Shown: piece after piece, positions 1 to 11,035 of the stretch
Layout: each line of letters starts with the position of its first letter
Position numbering within the stretch: the first letter of the stretch is position 1
From: Rosa chinensis
Taxonomy: Eukaryota > Streptophyta > Magnoliopsida > Rosales > Rosaceae
Reading direction: 5' to 3'
NCBI RefSeq assembly: GCF_002994745.2
Contig: NC_037090.1
Coordinates: forward strand, 41,812,001-41,876,000
Length of the DNA: 64,000 nt
Notes under the pieces: model-generated
Database searches by the model: none
Seen by the model: the letters and a program-made list of their open reading frames with translations, nothing else
Told to the model about the DNA's origin: nothing
Translations under genes and position numbers: made by a program

Positions 1-1653
1 TATCCTAGAATTACATAGACTCTTAAGTAGCACTAGACTCAAATTAATACTCTTAATGAAACTGAACATTAACTCCTAGCGTGACTCTTGGTTTATTTAT
101 TTATTTATTTATATATGTACTGTGGACTCTTAGACTATCACTGGGGACTTGCACTTTCAACCAAATAGGTCTTGGCTTTATCTTGGCCTTCCAAATAGGG
201 TATTTCTTTTCTAGTTGTGGCTACTGCATCAAGACATCTTTACATATTACACTGGATTTAAAATCCCTGTTAGAGAGGTCAAGTATTTTAGTTACAAGAG
301 TAAATTTAGTTAGAATATTTTGTTTCTAAGCTGTTTATTTTGTTGAGTTTAGTGTTCAATTTTGCTTAGTTATTGATATTCTGGCCAGATATTTGAATAT
401 ATTTTGTTTAGAGGTCGCTCATTTTGCGAGACACGTGGCATGTCTTAATTCTTTATGAAAATGTGATGCTCATTCGTGAAGGCACATAATTCATCTAGTT
501 TGTACATGTTATGTCTATGTTTTCAACTATGCAATAAGGTTCTAGTGATTCCTTTGGGGAGGAAGAGCACCAAAAATTTATAAGTTTTTGGTTAAATATT
601 TGTGTGAAATTCATTATCTATCAGTTTATGATGGGGAGTTTTGAGAGTATTGTAGATTACTAGCAAGTTATACTAACACCACCCCACAGCCCGCCCTGCC
701 CCCCTCCCCAAACAAAAAAAAATGTATTTATTTAATTATCTCTAGCAGTATCTTTTCCTAGCATAGGTCAATAAGATTTGGGATTTTTTTTTGGGAGGCT
801 TTTCATGCAATTTTTTGTCTTTATGATATCTGAATTGGTAATGTCATCAGATATTTTCAGTCATCATTGGATTGATATTGTCTGTGATTGTTACTTTCTG
901 ACTGAAACAATCTTGTTTTTCTTGGACAACTCTAGCTCATTCACATGGGAAACCTACCTCTATTCACTGTGGACCCAAATCCAACCTACCGAATATCTCC
1001 CATCCCTTCACAAACAAAAGCAGAAGCAAAACCAGACCTAAATAGCCTTCACTAACAATCTTACTGCAGGTCAGTAGCAATATCACTGTGTTTTTTCTTA
1101 ACGCATTCATACCAACGTGAATACTCTCTCCAAGTTTGAATAAACACCAGACCCATCCAAACGAAACCCCAAGAGTAGCCATCAAGAGTAGCCATCATCA
1201 CAGACATGTCGTCCACAATCCACGCTCCTGTTTTCGCTTTTTCATTGCTTTGTTATTTTCTTTACTTTGGTTAAACTTTATATTAGTTTTGCAAGTGAAT
1301 AACTCAAAGTCCATTGGTTGAAACTGCCTTTTCAGTTTCAGTTGTTTGATAATAGATTATGCTCTTGTTGTTAACATTATTAAAACAGCAGTCCTATTTT
1401 ATCTGACCATTAGAATAAAGCAAATAGCTTTAGCAGAAATTCAAAAGAAATTGCTTTTCGAGATACAATTTGGCTTTGATATGTTTAAGGCAGTAATGAA
1501 TTGCATTGGAAGCCCATTACATTTCTTAAACCTTTGCATCAGGTGACAATGGTGCTATTGCAATTCGTTTGTGTGACTGAACTTAGCATGTTATTTTACC
1601 GTGTTTAACTATTCTTAATAGTCTACCGTAAACTGTCATTACTTTCTGCCCAG
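1..1653 (+). other. Intron sequence upstream of the first visible RELCH exon
   Basis: No exon with support was found here. The first exon of the flanking gene in the window starts at 1654 after a CAG acceptor, in mid-protein, so this stretch is best read as the 3' part of a long intron. The N-terminal LisH exons expected for the family were not recognised here and probably lie upstream of the window. The sequence is AT-rich, with a short C-rich patch near 680-710 and many homopolymer runs. Confidence 0.6.
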
Positions 1654-4600
1654 GTCACAGACCAGAATCTAGATGTTTGGCAGAATTCACCCGCATGTGT
1701 ACCAGATGCCCTGCGCCATTATTATTATCAGTATCTTTCATCCACTACAGAGGCTGCTGAGGTATTTCTCGAAATATGTTATGTAGCATTTAGGGAAGTT
1801 GATAAAATTTCAGAATCACTGTTTTACATTTCAAGTGTTTTACATTGCTTCTTTCTTGCACCTGGCATGTGGTGTATAATTTGTATGCTTTCGACCTAGG
1901 GAGCTGAAAAGCCTTATTTATTGGAATATGTATGTGGTTGTTATTTTTGGTAAAAGATCATCAGTCACTTATATTCTAGATATTTACTGCCTTTCCAATA
2001 CTTGTTCGAGAAAGACTTAAAAGCTTTTCAAATTGCTTTTGCATCCGGCCTGTGGCATGTGACATGTTTTGTATGCTTTATCACCAAGAGAGCACAAATG
2101 TGGTTAATATGTTGATTTCATATTATTGGTTTGGTGTGTTGGTAAATATGAATGATTCCGACTCATTCCTGCCTATTTGATTACATTATAAGTGTGCAGG
2201 CATGCATCATTCAGAAATTAACATCCTTTAATGTTGGTTGGTTTTTATTCCTCAACTTTTTATTACCCTGATCAATAAAATATACAATACAGTGGACTAG
2301 AAAAGAACACTACTTCATCAAAACTAACTGAAAAATTAATTGCATCGAAACAGCCCCAAGATTTTAATCTAACAGCTCTAAGATTTTAATCTAGGCATTA
2401 ACCTACAGATGTAGCAAGTTTCATTATTCCATAGAGGAAGATCACAACTGGCTTTGTCTCATAGTTCCTCGACCCCTTTCCTGCTATAATCTTTGAAGTT
2501 CTTTCTGTTTCCATCCATCAGGAGTCACTTCTAATTCCATCCATCAGGGCCACCAGTACAGAGATAAATCCATGCATCTTTGCATGAAGAACAACTAATT
2601 ATTTGAAAATGAAAATTTATATCCTGCAACCTTTGGCTATGAGCATATTGATCTATAGATCTTTGGGCTGTGAGTTTGTCACTCCGTTTGCACATGTAAA
2701 TTATTTCTCAATATGACCAGCATTAAATTGTTTATGCTTTGTGATTGCTGTGTGTGTGTGCGTGTGCGCGCATGTGGGTGGGACCTTTCCACCAAGGGAT
2801 CCCTTTTTTGGTCATTTTAAGGGATCCCTTGTGGGACCCATTTTTTAATCATATTTTGGCATCTGGACCGTTCAGTGTGTGTGTGTGTGTGTGTTTGTGT
2901 GTGCCTATATATATAGAGGACCTTTCCACTAAGGGATCCCTTGTGGGACCCATTTTTCGATCACATTTTGGCATCTCGACTGTTCAGTTTTTAGGTCCCA
3001 ATGTGTAGATCACTTTTGCAAATTTTCAGCCAAATTGATAATTGTTAAAGTACCGAACTGGATCAAATCAATTGATGCATGTGTCCAACATGAGCCACTC
3101 ATGTTTATAATGGTAAACCACGATTATGAACACTTTTACGATTATAAATTTGGCTGAAAATTTGCAGTAGTGATCTACTCATCTACACCTAAAAATCCAA
3201 CGGTTGAATTGCCATTATACAATTGATAAGTGGGTTTTTTTTATTTGTTTTTGTATCTTGTGTTTTTGTGACTTTGTTCTAAAGTTATTATCCATGCAGG
3301 AGAAAATTTCCATGCTTCGGAAAAATGAGTCGTTATTGGAAAAAAATGAGAAGCTAAATCATGAAAAGCTGTGCTTGGTTAAAAACAAAGACATGGCTGA
3401 AGGTCAAATAAGTGCACTGAACAAATCATTGGAATCTCTTCAGAAGGACCTTAAAGACAAAGAGCACCTTGTAAGTACTAATATGCTGTTTAAACAAGAC
3501 ATCTAGGACGATAATAATTCACCCTTTAATTCAGGTACAAGATTTGAAGCAGTCCTTGGAGCACCAAAGAAAGGAGCTCAATGATTGTAGAGCTGAAGTC
3601 ACTGCTTTGAAAATGCACATTGAAGGATCTCGTTTGGGACGAAATATGGTAGCCACTGATGTTGATCATGTGCAATCCCTGTCATTGGAAAAATACAAAG
3701 AAGAGGTGAAATCACTGCAGATGGAACTAGAAATTTTAACATCCAATATCGCAAATGCTCCCGATTATATAGTTTCTGTCCAAGCTGGGAAAGAGTCCGT
3801 GCAGATGGAAGAAAAGGTCGTGATCATGGATGAAGAGAAAAGTATAATCCAGCATCCAGTTGATGCAATAACAAGAGTTGTGGAAGAAGCTGATCAATCA
3901 CTAGCTGCTGATGACAACCTAATTACACCTAAGGAAGTCTCAGAAGAATATTCAGTCAATCCTTCAAATGGTAGTACTGCCTTGACAAATGGTGAAAGTG
4001 TCTCCAAACAAAATGTTGAACCATCTGCATCTACCATGTTACATCTAACAAGAGAGGATCATACTGCTGAAACTGCTTCAGAGAAAAGGGCAAGTTGCTT
4101 GTACTTATTCTCTTTTTATGTATCAAAGCTCCTCCTCCTCCTCCTCTTTTTTTTTTTTATTTGTTTTATTTTTTATTTTTGGCAAGATTGGCTGGAGGCA
4201 CATACGGGTTGATTCTTTTCAAGTCAACCCCCCATTTTCTCTTATTTTTGGATGGGCCCATCTTAGTGACATTTCTTAGATAGAATGAATTTAAAGCTTT
4301 GGGTACCTTGACATTTCCTACCTGTAATGCATATTGTTATACTTTGACAGGGTCTACAGACCATTCAGATCCTTGCTGATGCCTTACCCAAGATTGTTCC
4401 TTATGTTCTAATCAACCACCGCGAGGTTCGTATTTAATTTATGTGACATATATAATATATATTTGTAGCTATATGTGACATATATAATATATATTTGTAG
4501 CTATGTATAGTTCTCTAGATATCACTCTTTAAATGGAATTTATCATGAGAGTTTGTTTTTGACTGGTTGGTGTTATCTACTTGCAGGAGCTACTTCCTCT

Positions 4601-7600
4601 GATCATGTGTGCTATTGAGCGCCATCCAGAGAGCAGTACTCGAGATTCCTTGACCCACACATTGTTTAATCTAATCAAACGTCCAGATCACCAGCAAAGA
4701 AGAATTATAATGGATGTAGGCCGTTGTTCTAAGTGCTGCATTTATGTTGTACTATGACTGCATGATTTTTTGATTAGTTGCTTGATTTACCCACTGCATT
4801 TCAGGCATGCGTCAGCCTTGCTCAGAATGTAGGAGAGATGAGAACAGAAACAGAGTTGCTTCCCCAGTGTTGGGAGCAAGTAAGTTTGGGCCTCAATTTG
4901 CAGGGGATCTTGAACCATTCTGTCTATTTTAATGAATATGTCTATTGTTGATTGGTTACAGATAAATCATACCTATGAGGAACGCAGGTTGCTAGTTGCT
5001 CAATCATGTGGAGAGCTTGCAGAATTTGTTCGGCCTGAGATCCGTGATTCTCTTATCTTATCTATTGTTCAACAACTCATAGAAGATTCTGCAACTGTTG
5101 TCCGGGAGGCTGCTGTACATAATCTTGCATTGCTGCTTCCACTCTTTCCAAATATGGACAAATATTTCAAGGTCAGCCTCACTAATATGCTTCAGAGGCT
5201 CTCATGGAGAGGAATTCTGACTTGACAGAAATGGCTACAATGTAAGCTCTAGAACAGGTTGATAACACATGGTCTAGGGAATGGAGACTTATCTCCTTAT
5301 CATAATATGATGACTGACAAGAAAGAAAATGTATGAAGTGAAACACAGAAAGTGTCTCCAATTTTATGTTACTTCACTGTATTTGTAGGTTGAGGAATTG
5401 ATGTTCCAATTGGTCTGTGATCCCTCTGGAGTGGTGGTGGAATCTACACTCAAAGAATTAGTCCCTGCAGTAATCAAGTGGGGACACAAATTAGACCATG
5501 TTTTAAGAGTTCTACTATCTCATATATTGAGCTCCGCTGAGGTATGCTAGTGTTTAACCCTACTTAAATGATTTGTAGTCATTTTGGCTGAGCGGGTCAT
5601 TAACGTTAATAATACTCTGTTTAATTTACATCATTGTGATATTGCAGCGCTGCCCTCCACTTTCGGGGGTTGAAGGGTCTGTGGAGTCGCATCTTCGTGT
5701 GTTAGGAGAACGAGAACGCTGGAATGTCGATGTTTTATTACGGATGCTACTGGAAATGCTTCCATCTGTGCACCAGAAGGCGATTGAGATGTCCCCATTT
5801 TCTTCTGATCCTGAAACAACTGGAACAATATTTTCTACACCTTTCCTTGAATTATATGCAGGGTAAGCTCCATTTTTTTATTTTTTATTTTATTTTTTAT
5901 GCAGGCTTCTGGTTTCAGACAGCATGTAACCTAACTAGCAAAGGTTGATTTATTATAACTGCTGATGCGAAACTTTATCATCTGGTTAGGGGACATGTTC
6001 AATTGCCTGCTTTTGAGTGGTTGCATGTCGACTGCATACCCGATTTGATAGAGCTTGCCTGCTTGCTACCTCCAAAAGAAGATACTTTGCGAAATCGAAT
6101 CACCAGGGTATTTTTTCCATCTTTGCTGGCTTCTAATATTGCTTTTTTAAAGTGGTTTCTTAATTATGTCTGATCTATATGTTCCTGATGCAGTTTTTGT
6201 TGGCTGTATCTGAACACTACGGGGATTCTTATTTGACACATATATTGCTCCCTATATTCCTTATAGCCATTGGGGAAGATGCTCTTTTGACATATTTCCC
6301 GTCTGAAAGCCATTCCAAAATTGAAGGTAGTGAGAAACAAAATTTTCTGAAATGCATTCACATTTGTGTTGGCTTTAATTGTTGCTGTATATAACAGGTT
6401 TGATGCCAAGGACTGCTGTGGCTAAGAGACTGGCTACTATGTGCATCTTACCTCTTCTCTTGGCTGGAGTTTTGGGTGCCCCTAGCAAGCATGAACAATT
6501 AGTGGAGTATTTGAGAAAGCTATTAGTTGAAGGTGTGGGAAATCAGTCTACAAAGTGCAATGCTGAGATTATTGATGCTGTCCGCTTCCTGTGGTTAGTA
6601 AAGTAACAACCTATTTAAAACTAACTTGTTGCAAGTTATTGTGTTGTTGATGGGCCGTTCTTTTAATGCAGCACATGTGAAGTTCATCATGGCATGATAT
6701 TTAATATACTCTGGGAAATGGTTGTCAGCTCCAACATAGATATGAAAATCAATGCGGCCAATCTGTTGAAAGTTATTGTAAGTTTAGCCATTCTTTCGGC
6801 ATTCTCATTATTTATTTGTCTGACTTTAAACCTAACAATTAATTGACTGCTTTGGTTTAATAGGTTCCATATATCGATGCAAAAGTTGCATCTACTCATA
6901 TTTTGCCCGCCCTAGTAACTCTGGGCTCTGACCAAAACCTTAGTGTGAAGTATGCAAGCATAGTTTCCTTTGGAGCTGTCGCCCAACATTTTAAAAATGA
7001 TATGGTTTGCATTTTGTTCCCTCTGCAGTAATTTTGTTATCGTAATGGAATAATATCTGTTCATTCGGCTGATCAGATTTAGTTTTTACTAGATTGTCGA
7101 TAAGATACGGGTTCAGATGGATGCTTTTCTTGAAGATGGATCCCATGAAGCTACCATTGCTGTGGTTCATGCATTGGTAGTTGCTGTACCTCATACAACG
7201 GATAGACTTAAAGATTATATCCTCAACATATTTCCTGGAGGAATTGTTTTATTTCCTTTTTAGGCAACATGCTCTGGATATTGACACAAAGTATTTACTT
7301 GATCGTACTGCTATTTTAGATTACTGCCAAGTTGAGCAATTCTGTTTTCTTTGACACTATCTACATCTTTTATCCAAGATTTTTCACCTTACTGCCAGTC
7401 TGCCTGCGAGTGACATGATGCGTCGTCGTGAGAGAGCAAATGCATTCTGTGAAGCAATCCGTGCTTTAGATGCAACAGGTTTGCATTTTCTAAATGCTAA
7501 GATGTTTTTTAGCCAAACCACATAAAAAGGAATGCTAAGATGGGTTTGATTTCTCTATGACTGTTCTTGTCTGTTTTTTTTTTTTTTTTTTTTTTTAATT

Positions 7601-9789
7601 TCTCTCTAATTTCCCTCCCCTTGAGCTCCATTTACTTCAGTTTATTTCAATAAAATGTTTTACAGGTGTTAGTGCTTGATTAATTAATTTCAAAATAAGA
7701 AAATGTTATGCATATTAAGACACCAAGTTATGTGTTTCGTTTCATTTTCTTTTTATTTTACTGTAAAGATGTTCTGCTTTTGCATACAAATAAACCGCAC
7801 ATGTATGAAAAACATCAGGGCTTTCTTTTAAAAAAATGTGGACACCCTCGCTTAAACATTAAGGCTTGACAATCAAGAACACCCATAGATGTGACACTCT
7901 GCCCTAACCCACTTCAAATATGATTCCTCCAAAATTTGAGTCAAATTGGGAACCATAGTTGATACTCATTTTTATCATTTCAGTTCTATCTGATGTTCTG
8001 TATTTGTCTGTAATGTTTCTCCATTTTGGATGACCAAACAGTTATCAACTGAAGTGCTGCTTTCTCTGAAGTGTTGTCACAAATTTTGCAGAGTTACCTA
8101 TCAAAGAGTAATCTACAAGATCAACAGTTCCAATTGTTAAAATTCAGTGTGTGATTATCAAATTGATGAAATCCGCACTTATAAGTATACACTTGGTAAA
8201 AGTTGATCCCTTATACAGATGAGAAGATGCATCTTGTCATGTTCAACTTAGCTTTTAGGAGGTCACATGCTGAAAGCATATCAAAGTGAATGTGAAAAGA
8301 TGGGCACCTTAGTGAATTACCAGAAATCATAGATACTGGCAATGATGCAGGACAAGTAGCAAAAGAACTGCAATACTAGGGTTTATTTGCAGCAGTCTCG
8401 ATTGTTAGAAAGAAAAGGGTTTTAGAATAAGAAACTTAAGAAGAAAAGGAATAAAACTACTAGCATCACACCAGTAGGGTTTCTAGGCATCACACCCAGA
8501 GAACTTAGGCATCACACCTAAGGTTAGGTTGCATCACACAAACCTGGAGAGAAGCAACAGCTTTCAATTTTTATTAACTCAAATCTGCCAATAAAAGACT
8601 ACAAAGGCCTCTATATATAGGGAGGCTAAGATAACTCTAGAATAACTAGGGATATCCTTGAAGAATCCTAAAGAAATAATCCTAATAATTATAAGAATCC
8701 TAATAATAAAAACCTAGATATATTTGAACTACTTTCCAAATCTTGACTTGAAATATTCTGCTTGTATTCTTCATCAGGCAAGAGTTTTAATGATTCCATG
8801 GACAGAGTTGGAACTTAATAGTTTTTGGTTTGTAGTGCATTTTCTTGACCTCTACCTGAGATTATGTGCCTGAAATATTTTCTTATCAACAAGTTACTCA
8901 AGCCTCATGACTGTTTTGTTCATTGTTCCAGATGGTTGACCAAAACCCCATTTTCTTGTAGAAGATAGTATGTCACAAATGAATTTCCTCAATGAACTTT
9001 AGAGTATATCGACATTTACCATATATTTTGTATGTAGTCAACACCTAAATTTGTTACCCTTATGGTTTATTGTAACATTTTGTTTGTTCATGTGATCGTC
9101 CTATAATTATGATTGACTTGAAATACTATCTCTCAAAGAACCTGTGAAGCAAGCAAATTCATGTTTAGGGTCCTAGGCTTTCATTTTTGAGATGGCAATG
9201 ACCCCAAAAATCATTGAAACAGATCTACTTTTCTCAGTTTTAAGTCTATTATTGTCAACAAAGTGTTGTGACATACTATTATGGTCACTGCAGTTTGTAT
9301 TGCTTTCTCTTTTACTTTCAAAAAGGAAAAAAAGAAAAAAAAAGAAAAGAAACAAGAAACAAATATGCTTTTGCCTTTTTCAGTGTCTTAATGATTTTAA
9401 TTTTTTAATGTACAGATATTTCAGCAACCAGTGTACGAGAATTCCTCCTACCTACCATCCAGAACCTATTGAAGGACTCAGATGCACTGGATCCAGTACA
9501 CAAGGAAGCCCTTGAAATTATAATGAAGGAGAGATCTGGTGGTACCTTTGAGACCATCAGTAAGGTGATGGGTGCTGGACTTGCATCCTCTGTGAGTAGT
9601 TTCTTTGGTGAAGGTGGGCTACTGGGCAAGAAGGATAGTGTTGAGCCACTGCCAGAGCCAGCTGAGTCCCCGAAGTCTGCACCACTGCCACCAGTAGAGG
9701 ACACTAGATTAAGGCGCATTATGAGGGGAAATTTCACTGACATGCTCAGAGGCAAAGTAAAGGGCCAAGACGAAACTCAGAACCAATAA
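1654..9789 (+). CDS. RELCH-like LisH/HEAT-repeat protein (5'-partial, 17 exons)
   Basis: Homologue of animal RELCH/KIAA1468, a RAB11-binding LisH and HEAT-repeat protein of endosome-to-Golgi sterol traffic; the role in plants is inferred. Exons: 1654-1761, 3300-3470, 3535-4089, 4351-4425, 4587-4715, 4805-4879, 4962-5171, 5389-5541, 5648-5862, 5990-6107, 6194-6326, 6398-6593, 6672-6777, 6864-7004, 7093-7216, 7365-7478, 9416-9789. They total 2,997 nt, exactly 999 codons with the stop, so phases agree throughout. The visible protein begins VTDQNLDVWQ, runs through a coiled coil (exons 2-3), an acidic low-complexity linker, then HEAT repeats from about residue 280, and ends RRIMRGNFTDMLRGK followed by a polar tail. 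About 180 N-terminal residues (LisH part) are missing. I recognise it by strong resemblance to Arabidopsis At5g16210 as I remember it. No lesion was seen. All introns are GT-AG except two listed separately. Confidence 0.92.
2740..2992. repeat. TG microsatellites with duplicated segment in intron
   Basis: Two TG-rich simple repeats (about 2748-2770 and 2873-2900) each stand next to a copy of the same segment: a short block around CTAAGGGATCCCTTGTGGG followed by a shared downstream stretch ending near a GTTCAG word (about 2785-2878 and 2925-2987). The arrangement looks like a local duplication inside the intron between 1762 and 3299. Confidence 0.65.
2975..3212. repeat. Imperfect hairpin (MITE-like) in RELCH intron
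   Basis: The segment around 2985-3037 (containing GTGTAGATCAC and TTTTCAGCCAAATT) is repeated in inverted orientation at about 3145-3197 (AATTTGGCTGAAAATTTGC, then TGATCTAC). The arms are about 50-60 bp with a spacer of about 105 bp. This is the shape of a foldback element or MITE. No clear target duplication was identified, so the family is open. Confidence 0.6.
4090..4350 (+). other. GC-AG intron of the RELCH-like gene
   Basis: The donor is AGG|GCAAGT and the acceptor TTGACAG|GG. This joins codons for ...EKR and GLQTIQILAD in frame, and the downstream part is strongly conserved in the family. Reading through would hit a stop at 4210-4212. The donor matches the strong GC-donor consensus (AG|GCAAGT), so this is a U2-type intron with a GC 5' splice site. 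Confidence 0.8.
4439..4505. repeat. Short tandem duplication in intron
   Basis: A unit of about 34-38 bp containing TGTGACATATATAATATA and TTTGTAGCTAT occurs twice in tandem inside the intron between 4426 and 4586. Confidence 0.7.
7217..7364 (+). other. U12-type AT-AC intron of the RELCH-like gene
   Basis: The intron starts ATATCCTC (7217-7224), one base from the U12 donor consensus ATATCCTT, and ends CTAC (7361-7364). A branch-site-like TTCTTTGAC (7347-7355) puts the candidate branch A 10 nt before the intron end, as minor-spliceosome introns require. Splicing here joins GAT-T to AT-CTT and gives DYLLSKI, the sequence expected at this place in the family. Without removal the frame meets a stop at 7261-7263. 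Confidence 0.87.
7479..9415 (+). other. Long last intron with a retroelement-like piece
   Basis: This 1.9-kb intron separates the DAT codons from the last exon. Part of it (about 8340-8790) looks inserted: it has four spaced GCATCACAC words (8463-8540) and, on the minus strand, a TATATATAG box with the flavour of an LTR promoter. I could not find paired ends or a target duplication, so a solo LTR or a TRIM fragment is only a suggestion. The rest holds T-rich runs and nothing else I can name. Confidence 0.45.
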
Positions 9790-10269
9790 AGCTTAAGAGT
9801 TTTTCCTGACCAGTGGCCAAGAGAATATTTTGCATCTCCTTCTCAGGTGGGATATGGTTTTGTTCTCATTGTCAAACTTGTGATCTGATGAGTGCAAGGG
9901 AATTCTTATAATCTTTTGCTTTCTGTTTCCTCAGATAAAGTAAAAAGGATTAAGAAAGGAAGAGAAGTATGCATTATTGTTCTGATCGTTTAGTGTTAAA
10001 TTTGTTGGACTGGTGAACAACCCATTCCACATTAAACTAATAAATAGTGTTTTGTTGCACAATAATTATATCAATAACCATACTTGAATTGTCAGAATAA
10101 CAAAAGTCAGAATCCTCAACTCTCCTGAGTACATGAGTGCAGCACCGTGAACCTCGAAGGTCGGTTTTTCTTCTTTTGAACCACCATGTTATCGGTCCAT
10201 TGTTGAACACCAGATGTCCATGGCTGAAAAGCTTTCGGGGCTGAAATTCGGGTCGACGGTCACGGATGT
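9790..10269 (+). other. 3' UTR and flank of the RELCH-like gene
   Basis: The stretch follows the stop codon directly. It is AT-rich at first and should contain the 3' UTR and polyadenylation region. From about 10040 the composition changes towards the Copia element, whose exact left end I could not place. Confidence 0.4.
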
Positions 10270-10965
10270 GGAATAGCTTCAGCAACACCTAGAATCCCAA
10301 CATTGGGTTCATGCCCCAACACCTAGAATCCCAACATTGGGTTGAGCCCTAAGAGCATTATTTATCCGATTAATTATACGATTATTTTTCCTTGTACAAT
10401 TCTGATTCTATGTCTTGTAATCTTCTATATAAATAGACCCCTATTATCAATGAAAGTACAACTCAATTATCTCCCAATTCAGTTTTCCTTAAAAAAAAAA
10501 ACACGTTATCAGCACGAGACCCTAACCCTGAAACAAATAGCTAAAACTCTAAATCCAAATCCAAATATAAAACCTTGAAACCTTTTCTGCCTTCACCACA
10601 CAACTTGAAGCCCTTGACCCCAGGAATCCAGAACCGGCGGCAGAACCACCAGAGCCGGCCATTGGAAGTTTCAAACCACCCGCAGCAAATATTCCACCGG
10701 TTCACCATCTTCCAGACCTTCAATTGCCACCAAACTTTGCCAGCAGTAGCACCTCAATCTCAGGATCAGGGAACCGGAAAAATTGTTTCCTGAACCGACC
10801 TAAAAGCTGCTAAACCGACCTCCAATAGTAGCTGCACCTTGAACAGGCAGAGAGAAGAAAAGAAGGAAAAAAAAAAAAAAGGAGAAGAAGCTTGGCCCAT
10901 AAAGAAAGAAGAAGCAGCCCAGCCTAAAGAAGAAAAAGCCCATAAGCCCACAGGCCTGAATCGAC

Positions 10966-11035
10966 CCACTGCCACGTCAGCATAGGGACCCACTGCCACG
11001 TCATCACCAGACCCCACTGCCACGTCATCACCTGC
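10966..11035. repeat. Short tandem repeat in Copia leader
   Basis: A unit around CCCACTGCCACGTCATCACC is repeated about three times. It lies in a purine/pyrimidine-skewed, G+C-richer leader region that also has several CCGG-type words. Confidence 0.7.

Noticed and set aside
2745..3008. Cys/Val-rich frame over the TG repeats
   Set aside because: It is a microsatellite translation within an intron.
7217..7378. GT-AG alternative for the intron at 7217-7364 (acceptor AAG at about 7378)
   Set aside because: It would leave extra or wrong residues in place of DYLLSKI and needs a weak donor; the AT-AC reading fits donor, branch and frame together.
9405..9755. A 116-codon antisense frame at the end of the RELCH-like gene
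   Set aside because: It is the mirror of the strongly conserved last exon.
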